64,000 nucleotides of DNA from Thauera propionica (GTDB taxonomy: Bacteria > Pseudomonadota > Gammaproteobacteria > Burkholderiales > Rhodocyclaceae), in the NCBI RefSeq assembly GCF_002245655.1, contig NZ_NOIH01000003.1:783133-847132 (forward strand), in the 5' to 3' direction. Made by a program: the position numbers and the translations under genes. Below are positions 31,324 to 40,602 of this stretch, piece by piece. The notes below the pieces were generated by a model. It had not been told where the DNA came from. It ran no database searches and saw nothing but the letters and a program-made list of their open reading frames with translations. Position 1 is the first letter of the stretch, and each line of letters starts with the position of its first letter.

Positions 31324-33870
31324 ATGAGTGATACCAGCATGAAGATCGTTCTCGTTGGCCATGGCATGGTCGGCCACAAGTTCCTCGAGGAACTCCGGCA
31401 ACTGCAGACCCCCGGTGCGGAGGTCACCGTGCTGTGCGAGGAGCCGCGGGTCGCCTACGACCGTGTGCACCTCTCCGAATTCTTCGCCGGCAAGACGGCG
31501 GAAGACCTCTCGCTGGTCGCCCCCGGCTTCTTCGCCGAGGCAGGCTTCACGCTTCGGCTGGGCAGCCGCGCGGCGGCGATCGACCGCCGCGCACGCACGG
31601 TGACGACGCAGGACGGCGTCACCCTGCCCTACGACAAGCTGGTGCTGGCCACGGGGTCCTATCCCTTCGTGCCGCCGGTCAAGGGCAGCGAGCGCGACCA
31701 GTGCTTCGTCTATCGCACCATCGAGGACCTCGAGGCGATGAAGGCGGCCGGCGCGATCTCGCGCAAGGGCGTCGTGGTGGGCGGCGGCCTGCTCGGCCTG
31801 GAGTGCGCCAAGGCGCTGCGCGACCTCGGCCTCGAGACCCACGTCGTCGAGTTCGCCCCGCGCCTGATGGCGGTGCAGGTAGACGACGAAGGCGGCCGCA
31901 TCCTGCGCAGCAAGATCGAGGCCCTGGGCGTGCAGGTGCACACCGAACGCAACACGGTCGAGATCACCGACGGCCGCAGCGCCCGCCACCGCATGGTGTT
32001 TGCCGACGGTACCCACCTGGAGACCGACATGATCGTGTTCTCCGCCGGCATCCGTCCGCGCGACGAACTGGCGCGCCAGAACGCGCTGGCCGTCGGCGCC
32101 CGTGGCGGCATCGCGATCGACGACCACTGCCGCACCAGCGATGCGGCCATCCTCGCCATCGGCGAATGCGCGGCCTGGCGCGACCAGACCTTCGGCCTGG
32201 TGGCGCCGGGCTACGAGATGGCGCGCATCGCCGCCCGCCAGCTGGCAGGTGACGCCCAGGCCGCGTTCGGCGGTGCCGACATGAGCACCAAGCTCAAGCT
32301 GATGGGCGTGGATGTGGCCAGCATCGGTGACGCTCACGGCAGGACGCCGGGCTGCCGCAGCTTCCGTTACGCCGACGAGTGCAAGCAGGTCTACAAGAAG
32401 ATCGTCGTCAGCGCCGACGGCAAGCACCTGCTCGGCGCGGTGCTGGTCGGCAACGCCGACGAGTACGGCACCTTGCTGCAGATGGCGCTCAACCGCATCG
32501 CGCTGCCGGCCGACCCCGAGTTCCTGATCCTGCCTTCCAGCGACGGCAAGGCCAAACCCGGTCTCGGCGCGGACGCCCTGCCCGACAGCGCGCAGATCTG
32601 CTCCTGCAACAACGTGAGCAAGGGCCAGATCTGCGCCGCGGTCGGCGAAGGCGCAAGCACCATCGGCGAGATCAAGGCCTGCACCAAGGCCGGCGCCACC
32701 TGTGGCGGCTGCGTACCGCTGGTCACCCAGGTGATGAAGGCCGAGATGGCCCGCCTCGGCCTGTCGGTGAACAACCACCTGTGCGAGCACTTCCCCTACT
32801 CGCGCCAGGAGCTCTACCACCTGGTCCGCGTCGGCGAGATCAGGAGTTTCGAGGACCTGCTCGCGCGCCACGGCCAGGGCCTGGGCTGCGACATCTGCAA
32901 GCCGACCGCAGCATCGATCTTCGCCTCGTGCTGGAACGATTTCGTGCTCAAGGGCGAGCTTGCCACCCTGCAGGACAGCAACGATTACTTCCTCGGCAAC
33001 ATCCAGAAGGACGGCACCTATTCGGTGGTGCCGCGCATGCCCGGCGGCGAGGTCACACCGGAGGGACTGATCGCCGTCGGCCAGGTGGCGAAGAAGTACG
33101 GCCTGTACACCAAGATCACCGGCGGCCAGCGGGTGGACCTGTTCGGCGCCCGCGTCGAGCAACTGCCAGCGATCTGGGAAGAGCTGATCGCCGCCGGCTT
33201 CGAGTCGGGCCATGCCTACGGCAAGGCGCTGCGCACGGTCAAGAGCTGCGTCGGCAGCACCTGGTGCCGCTATGGCGTGGATGACTCTGTGGGCCTGGCG
33301 ATCGAACTCGAGAACCGCTACAAGGGCCTGCGTGCGCCGCACAAGATCAAGTTCGGCGTCTCCGGCTGCACGCGCGAATGCGCCGAGGCCCAGGGCAAGG
33401 ACATCGGCATCATTGCGACCGAGCGCGGCTGGAACCTCTACGTGTGCGGGAACGGCGGCATGAAGCCGCGCCACGCCGAGCTGATCGCCGCCGACCTTGA
33501 CAAGGCCGGCCTGGTGCGCCTGATCGACCGCTTCCTGATGTTCTACGTGCGCACCGCCGACCGCCTGCAGCGCACCAGCACCTGGCGCGACAACCTGGAA
33601 GGCGGCCTCGACTACCTGAAGGCCGTGCTGATCGACGATTCGCTGGGCATCTGCAGCGAGCTCGAGCAGCAGATGCAGCACGTGGTCGACACCTACCAGT
33701 GCGAATGGAAGACCGCGATCACCGACCCCGAAGTGCGCAAGCGCTTCCGCACCTTCATCAACGACCCGCGCGCCGACCAGCGCATCGTCTTCGTCGAGGA
33801 GCGCGGACAGATCCGCCCGGCACGCGCCGAGGAACGCCCGATCGTCGAAAACGCCGAGGTGGAAGCATGA
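31324..33870 (+). CDS. nirB: Assimilatory NADH-nitrite reductase, large subunit
   Basis: An 848-residue cytoplasmic flavo-iron-sulphur sirohaem enzyme that reduces nitrite to ammonium with NAD(P)H. Residues 1-300 are a FAD/NAD-binding pyridine-nucleotide disulphide domain (IVLVGHGMVGHKF; VVVGGGLLGLECAKAL). A BFD-like [2Fe-2S] domain near 420-480 has CSCNNV and CGGC. The sirohaem/4Fe-4S half carries SCVGSTWCRYG and SGCTRECAEA. The length is standard. ATG at 31324 was chosen; GTG at 31315 and ATG at 31339 are other possible starts, and none has a strong ribosome site. It heads an operon with nirD (ATGA overlap) and nirC behind NtrC and sigma-54 sites. Confidence 0.95.
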   Translation: MSDTSMKIVLVGHGMVGHKFLEELRQLQTPGAEVTVLCEEPRVAYDRVHLSEFFAGKTAEDLSLVAPGFFAEAGFTLRLGSRAAAIDRRARTVTTQDGVTLPYDKLVLATGSYPFVPPVKGSERDQCFVYRTIEDLEAMKAAGAISRKGVVVGGGLLGLECAKALRDLGLETHVVEFAPRLMAVQVDDEGGRILRSKIEALGVQVHTERNTVEITDGRSARHRMVFADGTHLETDMIVFSAGIRPRDELARQNALAVGARGGIAIDDHCRTSDAAILAIGECAAWRDQTFGLVAPGYEMARIAARQLAGDAQAAFGGADMSTKLKLMGVDVASIGDAHGRTPGCRSFRYADECKQVYKKIVVSADGKHLLGAVLVGNADEYGTLLQMALNRIALPADPEFLILPSSDGKAKPGLGADALPDSAQICSCNNVSKGQICAAVGEGASTIGEIKACTKAGATCGGCVPLVTQVMKAEMARLGLSVNNHLCEHFPYSRQELYHLVRVGEIRSFEDLLARHGQGLGCDICKPTAASIFASCWNDFVLKGELATLQDSNDYFLGNIQKDGTYSVVPRMPGGEVTPEGLIAVGQVAKKYGLYTKITGGQRVDLFGARVEQLPAIWEELIAAGFESGHAYGKALRTVKSCVGSTWCRYGVDDSVGLAIELENRYKGLRAPHKIKFGVSGCTRECAEAQGKDIGIIATERGWNLYVCGNGGMKPRHAELIAADLDKAGLVRLIDRFLMFYVRTADRLQRTSTWRDNLEGGLDYLKAVLIDDSLGICSELEQQMQHVVDTYQCEWKTAITDPEVRKRFRTFINDPRADQRIVFVEERGQIRPARAEERPIVENAEVEA

Positions 33871-34229
33871 GCCCCGCGAGGACCGCCCCCATGAGCAGCG
33901 AAGAACTGAAATGGACCGCCGTGTGCAAGCTCGGCGACATCTTGCCCGGCACCGGCGTGTGTGCGCTGGTCGAGGGCCGCCACGTCGCCGTGTTCCGCAT
34001 CGGCGACAGCGGCATCCATGCCATCGACAACATCGACCCGCGCTCGGGCGCCAGCGTGCTGTCGCGCGGCCTGGTCGGCAACCTCGGCGAGCACATCGTC
34101 GTCGCCTCGCCGCTGTACAAGAACCACTTCGACCTGCGCACCGGCGAATGCCTGGAGGCGCCCGAGCACTCGGTGCGCGCGCACCACGTCAGGGTGAACG
34201 GCGATGACGTGCTGATCGCCCTTGCCTAA
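33867..34229 (+). CDS. nirD: Nitrite reductase small subunit (Rieske-like)
   Basis: A 120-residue NirD, the Rieske-fold small subunit of assimilatory nitrite reductase. It contains WTAVCKLGDILPGTGVCALV and ASPLYKNHFDLRTGECLE. The usual cluster-binding Cys/His pairs of true Rieske proteins are incomplete, as is normal for NirD. The start overlaps the nirB stop (ATGA), suggesting coupled translation. An ATG at 33891 would also be plausible and gives MSSEELKW as N-terminus. nirC follows 32 bp later. Confidence 0.93.
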   Translation: MSPARTAPMSSEELKWTAVCKLGDILPGTGVCALVEGRHVAVFRIGDSGIHAIDNIDPRSGASVLSRGLVGNLGEHIVVASPLYKNHFDLRTGECLEAPEHSVRAHHVRVNGDDVLIALA

Positions 34230-34261
34230 ACCAATCCCAAAACGCTTCAAGAGAAAACAAA

Positions 34262-35074
34262 ATGGCTTACCTTGCTCCTGCCGAGTTCGTCACCAAGATG
34301 ATCGATGCCGGCGAATCCAAGCTGCTGATGTCCACCCGCGACACCCTGATCCGCTCCTATATGGCCGGCGCCATCCTTGCACTCGCCGCAGCCTTTGCCG
34401 TCACGGTGACGGTCAACACGGGCAACCCGCTGATCGGCGCGATACTGTTTCCGGTGGGTTTCTGCATGCTCTACCTGCTGGGTTTCGACCTGCTCACGGG
34501 CGTATTCACGCTGGCACCGCTCGCCGTACTCGACAAGCGCCCGGGTGCAACTTGGCGCGCCGTATGGCGCAACTGGTCGCTCGTTTTCACCGGTAACTTC
34601 GCCGGTGCGATCACGGTTGCCCTGTTCATGGCCATCATCTTCACCAACGGTTTCAGCGAACCCCCGAACGGGGTGGGAGAGAAGATCGGCCACATCGGCG
34701 AGGGCCGGACGGTGGGCTACGCGGCCCACGGCGCGGCGGGCATGCTGACCCTTTTCGTGCGCGCGGTGATGTGCAACTGGATGGTGTCGACCGGCGTGGT
34801 CGCGGCAATGATGTCGACCACCGTGTCAGGCAAGGTGATCGCAATGTGGATGCCGATCATGGTGTTTTTCTACATGGGTTTCGAGCACAGCATCGTCAAC
34901 ATGTATCTGTTCCCGTCGGGTCTGATGCTCGGTGGTGACTTCACGTTCATGGACTACATGATCTGGAACGAGATTCCCACCGTCATCGGCAACCTCGTCG
35001 GCGGTCTGACCTTTGTTGGCGCCACCTTGTATTCCACACACTACAAGACCGGGGCAAAGCGCAAGGTGGGCTGA
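34262..35074 (+). CDS. nirC: Formate/nitrite transporter family protein (NirC-like)
   Basis: A 270-residue FNT-family channel of the inner membrane, here most likely for nitrite. Six hydrophobic segments are evident; family motifs include GNPLIGAILFPVGFCMLYLLG, LVFTGNFAGAITVALFM, and the VRAVMCNWMVSTGVVAAMMS segment, which corresponds to the conserved region around the pore His and Asn. A GFEHSIVNMY motif follows. It is preceded by AAGAGA seven bases upstream of the ATG. Position directly behind nirBD supports nitrite as substrate, though a formate role cannot be excluded by sequence. Confidence 0.92.
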   Translation: MAYLAPAEFVTKMIDAGESKLLMSTRDTLIRSYMAGAILALAAAFAVTVTVNTGNPLIGAILFPVGFCMLYLLGFDLLTGVFTLAPLAVLDKRPGATWRAVWRNWSLVFTGNFAGAITVALFMAIIFTNGFSEPPNGVGEKIGHIGEGRTVGYAAHGAAGMLTLFVRAVMCNWMVSTGVVAAMMSTTVSGKVIAMWMPIMVFFYMGFEHSIVNMYLFPSGLMLGGDFTFMDYMIWNEIPTVIGNLVGGLTFVGATLYSTHYKTGAKRKVG

Positions 35075-35099
35075 GCGGGCCTCCTGATCGGGATCTGTG

Positions 35100-36836
35100 A
35101 TGCGCGAATCGTTACGAGTGTCGGTCGGTCAGCATTCGCTGGCCGGCGAGCACGGCACGAATCAGGACTTCCATGGCGCTGTGCTGCCTACCGGAGCACA
35201 ACTCGCAGCCAAGGGCGTCGTGTTGGCGATTGCCGATGGCATCGGTTCGAGCGAGGTCAGCCACTTGGCAAGTCAGACCGCGGTCGGTGCCTTCCTCGAG
35301 GACTACTACGCGACCTCGGAAGCCTGGACGGTGCGCCGCGCTGCGCAGAGGGTTCTGGGTGCAACCAATGCTTGGCTGCATGGGCAGACGATGCGCAGCG
35401 ACGGGCGCTTCGACAAGGACCGCGGTTATGTCTGCACCTTCAGCGCGCTGGTGCTGAAAGGGAGACAGATCCACCTGTTGCATGTCGGCGATTCGCGCAT
35501 CTACCGGCTGCATGCGCACTCTCTGGAGCAACTGACCAAGGATCACCGTATCCACCATGCCGCGGACGAGTCCTACCTTGCACGCGCGCTCGGAATCGGG
35601 CCCCATGTCGAGATTGACTACCTCAGTTGGGAAGCCGAGGTCGGCGAGGTCTATCTGCTGGCGACCGATGGCGCCTGTGCGCAACTCGATGCTGTCAGCG
35701 TCCATCAGGCCATCGCCGAGTACGAGGATGATCTCGATGCCGCGGCAGCTCGTCTGGTGGAGCATGCGCGAGCGGTCGGTAGCGACGATGCAACCCTGCA
35801 ACTGCTGCGCATCGATACCTTGCCCGAAGGAGACGGTCTGGAGTCGCGCCGGCGCCGCGAAGGCTTGGTCTTGCCGCAGCTCCTCGCGCCGCGCATGGAG
35901 TTCGAAGGCTTTGCCATCGTGCGCGAACTGCAAGTCAGCGCGCGCAGCCATGTGTGGCTGGCTACCGACCTGGAAAGTGGCCGACCGGTTGTGCTCAAGA
36001 CGCCGTCCATCGACCTTCGTGATGACGATGCCTACCTCGATAGCTTCGTGCTTGAGGAATGGGTCGCAAGGCGAGTCGATAATCCTCATGTCATCAAGGC
36101 CTGGCCCGGTTCGCGCCGGCGTGAAGCACTGTATGTCGCGATGGAATACATCGAGGGGCAGACGCTCGCGCAGTGGATGGTCGATCATCCTTCGCCGCCG
36201 CTGGATCTGGTGCGCCCGATCATCGAGCAACTCGCGCTAGGCCTGCAGGCCTTGCATAGCCGCGACATGCTGCATCGTGACCTCCGTCCCGAGAACGTGA
36301 TGATTGATCATGCCGGCACCGTCAAGTTGATCGACCTGGCAAGCGTCTGCGTTGGAGGATTGACTGAAGGGCTCGAGATGACGGATGCGGGGGCGCCGCC
36401 CGGCACGCTTCAGTACATGGCGCCCGAGTGCCTGCTCGGTGAGACGGCGAGCCCTTCGGCCGACTTGTTTGCGCTGGCGACGATCTCGTACCAGATGCTG
36501 TCCGGCCAGCTTCCTTATGGGCTGGAATCGGCACGGGTCCGGACGCCGCGCGACCTGAGGCGACTGCGCTATGTCCCGCTACGCCACCTGCGCCCGGAAC
36601 TGCCTGCCTGGGTTGACGGGGTGATCGGCAAGGCGCTGCATGTCATGCCGGGCAAACGCCAGGAGGCGGTTTCCGAGTTCATTCACGATCTCAGGGCGCC
36701 AAGCGCGAGCTTTCAGCGGGTTCAGAGACGCCTGCCGCTCGTCGAGCGGGACCCGGTGCTCTTCTGGAAGGTCCTGTCCGTCCTGCTCGCGCTGACGGTC
36801 GTCGCGCTCGTTTTCCACATCAGCGTAGCGCCCTGA
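35100..36836 (+). CDS. Bifunctional PP2C phosphatase / Ser-Thr kinase, membrane-anchored
   Basis: A 578-residue fusion. Residues 1-240 form a PP2C-type phosphatase with HGTNQDF, AIADGIGSSE, HVGDSRIYRL and ATDGA, whose Asp residues bind metals. Residues about 268-530 form a Hanks-type kinase: VVLKTPS with the ATP-binding Lys, HRDLRPEN catalytic loop, and IDLAS in place of the usual DFG. A single membrane helix (about 552-572) ends the chain, so both domains would face the cytosol. The ATG at 35100 was chosen over the adjacent GTG at 35097. It lies 25 bp after nirC and is probably in the same transcript. Similar fusions are known beside nitrate/nitrite genes, but their target is not established to my knowledge. 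Confidence 0.9.
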   Translation: MRESLRVSVGQHSLAGEHGTNQDFHGAVLPTGAQLAAKGVVLAIADGIGSSEVSHLASQTAVGAFLEDYYATSEAWTVRRAAQRVLGATNAWLHGQTMRSDGRFDKDRGYVCTFSALVLKGRQIHLLHVGDSRIYRLHAHSLEQLTKDHRIHHAADESYLARALGIGPHVEIDYLSWEAEVGEVYLLATDGACAQLDAVSVHQAIAEYEDDLDAAAARLVEHARAVGSDDATLQLLRIDTLPEGDGLESRRRREGLVLPQLLAPRMEFEGFAIVRELQVSARSHVWLATDLESGRPVVLKTPSIDLRDDDAYLDSFVLEEWVARRVDNPHVIKAWPGSRRREALYVAMEYIEGQTLAQWMVDHPSPPLDLVRPIIEQLALGLQALHSRDMLHRDLRPENVMIDHAGTVKLIDLASVCVGGLTEGLEMTDAGAPPGTLQYMAPECLLGETASPSADLFALATISYQMLSGQLPYGLESARVRTPRDLRRLRYVPLRHLRPELPAWVDGVIGKALHVMPGKRQEAVSEFIHDLRAPSASFQRVQRRLPLVERDPVLFWKVLSVLLALTVVALVFHISVAP

Positions 36837-36913
36837 TTCGCTGCGGTTTGCGATTCCGGCCGATCCTGCTCATCTCCCGCGACGAGATCCACGCCGGTGG
36901 ACGATAATCGGGC

Positions 36914-38710
36914 ATGCGTCGCCAAAGCCCCGAACGTCCCCGCTCTCCTCGTCCCCTGTCCGCGCTGCGCGGCCTGATGCCCTTCCTGCGGCCCTACCGC
37001 GCCCGCATCGCACTGGCCTTCGTGCTGCTGTGCCTGGCGTCGGCCACCATCCTGGTGGTGCCGCTGGCTTTTCGCGACCTGCTCGACTCCGGCTTCGGCA
37101 GCGGCGTGAAGGCGGGCGGCGGCCTGTTCGGCACGGCCAGCCTCGACGGCCAGTTCCTCGGCCTGTTCGCGCTGGCGGCCCTGTGGGCGCTGACGGTGGC
37201 GGCGCGCTACTACACCGTGTCGTGGGTGGGCGAGCGGGTGACGGCCGACCTGCGCAGCGCGGTGTATGCGCGCGTGCTCGGCCAGTCGCCGCAGTTCTTC
37301 GAGACCTTGCAGACCGGCGAAGTGCTGTCGCGGCTGACGGGCGACACCACGCTGATCCAGACCGTGGTCGGCAGCTCGGTGTCGATGGGCCTGCGCAGCC
37401 TGTTCCAGTTCGTCGGTGGCATGGTGATGCTGGCGGTCACCAGCGTGCAGCTGTTCGGCCTCATCTTCGGGCTGATGGCCTTGCTGGCGCTGCCCATCGT
37501 CGCCATCGGCCGCCGGGTGCGCAGGCTGTCGCGCGAATCGCAGGACCGCATCGCCGACGCCTCGGCGCTGGCGGGCGAGATCCTCAACGCGATGCCGACG
37601 GTGCAGGCCTTCACCCAGGAGCGCAACGAGGCACGGCGTTTCGCCGACCGCAGCGAAACCAGCTTCCGCACGGCCGTGCGCCGTACGCGGGTCCGCGCGT
37701 TGCTGACCGCGCTGGTCATCGGTGCGGTGATGGGCACGATCATCTTCGTGCTGTGGATCGGTGCGCAGCAGGTGCAGGCTGGACGCCTGAGCGTGGGTGA
37801 GCTGGGCGCCTTCGTGCTGTACGCGGCGCTGGTCGCCGGCGGCGCGGGCACGCTGGCCGAGGTGTGGGGCGACGTGATGCGCGCCGGGGGCGCGACCGAG
37901 CGCCTGCTGGAGCTGCTGCATGCCGAACCCGCCATCCGCGAGGCGGCCGTGCCGCAGCCGCCGCTGCGCGCGGCGCAGGTGGGGATTGCCTTCGAGCATG
38001 TCACCTTCTCCTACCCGGCGCGGCCCGCCGTAAGGGCGCTGGACGACGTCTGCCTCAAGATCGCGCCGGGCGAGCGTGTCGCCCTGGTGGGACCCTCGGG
38101 TGCGGGCAAGACCACGCTGTTCCAGCTGCTGCTGCGCTACTACGAGATCTCGGGCGGCAGCATCCGCCTCAACGGCCAGGACATCCGCGCGCTGGCGCTG
38201 CACGAACTGCGCGGTGACATCGCCATCGTGCCGCAGGACCCGGTGATCTTCTCTGCCAGCGCGCTGGAGAACATCCGCTACGGCCGCCCGGACGCGCGCG
38301 ACGACGAGGTGGTCGCAGCGGCGCGTGCGGCGGCGGCCGACGAGTTCATCGCCCGCCTGCCGGAAGGCTATGCGACCTTCCTCGGCGAGCGCGGCACCCG
38401 TCTGTCGGGCGGCCAGCGCCAGCGCATCGCGATCGCGCGCGCCATCCTCAAGGGCGCGCACGTGCTGCTGCTGGACGAGGCCACCAGCGCCCTCGACGCC
38501 GAGTCCGAGATCCTCGTGCAGCAGGGCCTGGCGGCTGCGATGCAGGGCCGCACCACGCTGATCATCGCCCACCGCCTGGCCACGGTGCAGCAGGTTGACC
38601 GGATCGTGGTGATGGAGGAAGGTCGCATCGTCGAGACCGGCACGCCTGCCGACCTGCGCCTGCGCGGCGGCCTGTATTCGCGGCTCGCGGATTTGCAACT
38701 GTCATCGTGA
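36914..38710 (+). CDS. ABC exporter, fused membrane and ATPase domains
   Basis: A 598-residue half-transporter of the MsbA/LmrA type. Residues about 20-320 form six membrane helices in the type-1 exporter fold. The ATPase domain (about 360-590) has Walker A GPSGAGKTT, Q-loop VPQDPVIFSAS, signature LSGGQRQR, Walker B VLLLDEATSALD and the H-loop IIAHRL. All catalytic elements are intact, so it is likely active as a homodimer. The substrate is not revealed; lipid or peptide export is common for the group. The gene starts 77 bp after the kinase-phosphatase and appears independent of nitrite assimilation. Confidence 0.92.
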   Translation: MRRQSPERPRSPRPLSALRGLMPFLRPYRARIALAFVLLCLASATILVVPLAFRDLLDSGFGSGVKAGGGLFGTASLDGQFLGLFALAALWALTVAARYYTVSWVGERVTADLRSAVYARVLGQSPQFFETLQTGEVLSRLTGDTTLIQTVVGSSVSMGLRSLFQFVGGMVMLAVTSVQLFGLIFGLMALLALPIVAIGRRVRRLSRESQDRIADASALAGEILNAMPTVQAFTQERNEARRFADRSETSFRTAVRRTRVRALLTALVIGAVMGTIIFVLWIGAQQVQAGRLSVGELGAFVLYAALVAGGAGTLAEVWGDVMRAGGATERLLELLHAEPAIREAAVPQPPLRAAQVGIAFEHVTFSYPARPAVRALDDVCLKIAPGERVALVGPSGAGKTTLFQLLLRYYEISGGSIRLNGQDIRALALHELRGDIAIVPQDPVIFSASALENIRYGRPDARDDEVVAAARAAAADEFIARLPEGYATFLGERGTRLSGGQRQRIAIARAILKGAHVLLLDEATSALDAESEILVQQGLAAAMQGRTTLIIAHRLATVQQVDRIVVMEEGRIVETGTPADLRLRGGLYSRLADLQLSS

Positions 38711-38802
38711 TGGAGCGCACAAGCGCGCTGCACTGCAGCTTGCCTTGGTGCGCCTCAGGCGGAATCATCGCACCATAGATTTTCCTTCTTGATCTGTGGC
38801 GC

Positions 38803-40602
38803 ATGCAGCCTCCACGAATTCCCGATGACGAGTCGCAGCGCCTCGACGCCCTGCGCGCCTGTGCGGTGCTCGACACGCCGCCGGAGGCGCGTTTTGACCG
38901 TCTCACGCGGCTGGCAGCCCGTCTGTTCGATATGCCCATTGCGCTTGTGTCGCTGATCGATGCCGAGCGCCAGTGGTTCAAGTCGCGGGTGGGGCTCGAT
39001 GCCACGCAGACCGGGCGCGACATTTCCTTCTGCGGCCACGCCATCCTCAGCCCGGAGATCCTCGAGATCCCCGACGCCCTGCTCGATGCGCGCTTCGCCG
39101 ACAACCCGCTCGTCACCGGCGCGCCGGGTATCCGCTTCTATGCCGGCGCGCCGCTGCGCGTGGGCGGCGATCATCTCGTCGGCACGTTGTGCCTGATCGA
39201 CACCCGGCAGCGCAAGCTGGACGATGCACAGCGGCAATCGCTGCGCGACCTGGCCGACTGCGTGCAGGACGAACTGCTGCGGGTGCATGAGATCGAACTT
39301 CGGCAGCAGCTCGAGCGGCAGATGATGTTCGCCGAGACGATCAGCCTCGCGCAGAACAGCTTCATCCGCGAGACGGACCGCTCGCGAAGCTTCGACAGCC
39401 TGCTCGAGGCCATTCTCGGCCTCACGCAGAGCGCGTTCGGCTTCATCGGCGAGGTGCTCGGCGCCGACGAGCAGGCGCCCTACCTCAAGGTGCATGCCAT
39501 CAGCCAGCTCGAATGGCAGGGCGAGCCGGTGGGGGCGGCGGCAGAGGTGCTGGCGACGATGGAGTTCCGCAATCCGCAGAACCTTTTCGGCGCCGTGCTG
39601 CGCACCGGCGAAGCGGTGATCGCCAACGATCCGGCGCACGACCCGCGCCGCGGCGGCCTGCCGCCGGGCCACCCGCCCCTGAAGAGCTTCCTGGGCCTGC
39701 CCATCCATCACGACGGCCGCCTGCTCGCCATGGTGGGCATCGCCAACCGGCCGGGCGGCTACGACCGCGGCCTGATCGAGTTCCTCGACCCGCTGCTGGT
39801 CACCGTCGGCCAGCTGGTGCAGGCCGCACGGACGAGCAAGGCGCTCGCGCTCGAACAGGAGGCGCTGGCTGCCAAGACCGAAGCCCTGGCGCGCTCCAAC
39901 GCCGAGCTCGAGCAGTTCGCCTACGTCGCTTCGCACGACCTCCGCCAGCCGCTGCGCATGGTCAACAGCTACGTGCAGATGCTGGAAAAGCGCCTTGCCG
40001 GGCAGCTCGACGAGGACACGCGCCGCATGATGGGCTTTGCGACCGAGGGCGCGCGGCGCATGGACCAGATGCTGGTGTCGCTGCTCGAGTACTCGCGCGT
40101 CGGCCGTACGGGCGAACCGATGGCCATGCTCGACACCCGGCAGGCGGTCGACGAGGCGCTGCGCTTTCTCGGGCCCGCGATTGCGGCGGCGCACGCGCAC
40201 GTCGCGGTCGCGGGCGAGTGGCCGCGCCTGCACGCCAGCCGCAACGAGTTCTCCCGGCTATTCCAGAACCTGATCGGCAACGCGATCAAGTACCGCGCGC
40301 CAGATCGGGAGCCGGAGATCGTGGTGCGGGCCGCGCAGAGCGATGGAAACTGGCGCTTTCTCGTCGCCGACAACGGCATCGGCATCGATCCGGCGCAGTT
40401 CGACCGCCTGTTCCGGGTATTCCAGCGCCTTCACTCGCGCGAGCAGTACGAGGGCACGGGCGTCGGGCTGGCCGTATGCCGCAAGATCGTCGAGCGTCAC
40501 GGCGGACGCATCTGGGTGGAGTCGGACGGCGAGGGCCGCGGTGCGCGCTTCTGTTTCGAGCTTCCGGCCACGGCCATGGGCGAGCGGGGAGATGCGCCAT
40601 GA
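38803..40602 (+). CDS. GAF-domain sensor histidine kinase (soluble)
   Basis: A 599-residue cytosolic kinase. Residues about 25-165 and 190-345 are two GAF domains; the first has the PIALVSLIDAERQWFKS and RDISFCGHAI pattern of a widespread GAF subfamily. A HisKA domain follows with ASHDLRQPLR (phospho-acceptor His378), then a HATPase domain (about 480-592) with NLIGNAIKY, DNGIGID and GTGVGLAV. There is no membrane segment. It overlaps the next kinase (ATGA), and a receiver-only gene and a GGDEF-EAL protein follow, so a multi-step phosphorelay is likely. The signal is unknown. Confidence 0.92.
   Translation: MQPPRIPDDESQRLDALRACAVLDTPPEARFDRLTRLAARLFDMPIALVSLIDAERQWFKSRVGLDATQTGRDISFCGHAILSPEILEIPDALLDARFADNPLVTGAPGIRFYAGAPLRVGGDHLVGTLCLIDTRQRKLDDAQRQSLRDLADCVQDELLRVHEIELRQQLERQMMFAETISLAQNSFIRETDRSRSFDSLLEAILGLTQSAFGFIGEVLGADEQAPYLKVHAISQLEWQGEPVGAAAEVLATMEFRNPQNLFGAVLRTGEAVIANDPAHDPRRGGLPPGHPPLKSFLGLPIHHDGRLLAMVGIANRPGGYDRGLIEFLDPLLVTVGQLVQAARTSKALALEQEALAAKTEALARSNAELEQFAYVASHDLRQPLRMVNSYVQMLEKRLAGQLDEDTRRMMGFATEGARRMDQMLVSLLEYSRVGRTGEPMAMLDTRQAVDEALRFLGPAIAAAHAHVAVAGEWPRLHASRNEFSRLFQNLIGNAIKYRAPDREPEIVVRAAQSDGNWRFLVADNGIGIDPAQFDRLFRVFQRLHSREQYEGTGVGLAVCRKIVERHGGRIWVESDGEGRGARFCFELPATAMGERGDAP

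Noticed and set aside
36722..38698. A 658-codon minus-strand frame over the ABC exporter
   Set aside because: The plus strand has all Walker, Q-loop, signature and H-loop motifs. The minus frame is low-complexity and has no family features.
39513..40598. An upstream in-frame extension of the second histidine kinase
   Set aside because: This part overlaps the GAF kinase in another frame and is Arg/Ala/Gly-rich. The ATGA start at 40599 with a signal-like helix is far better.
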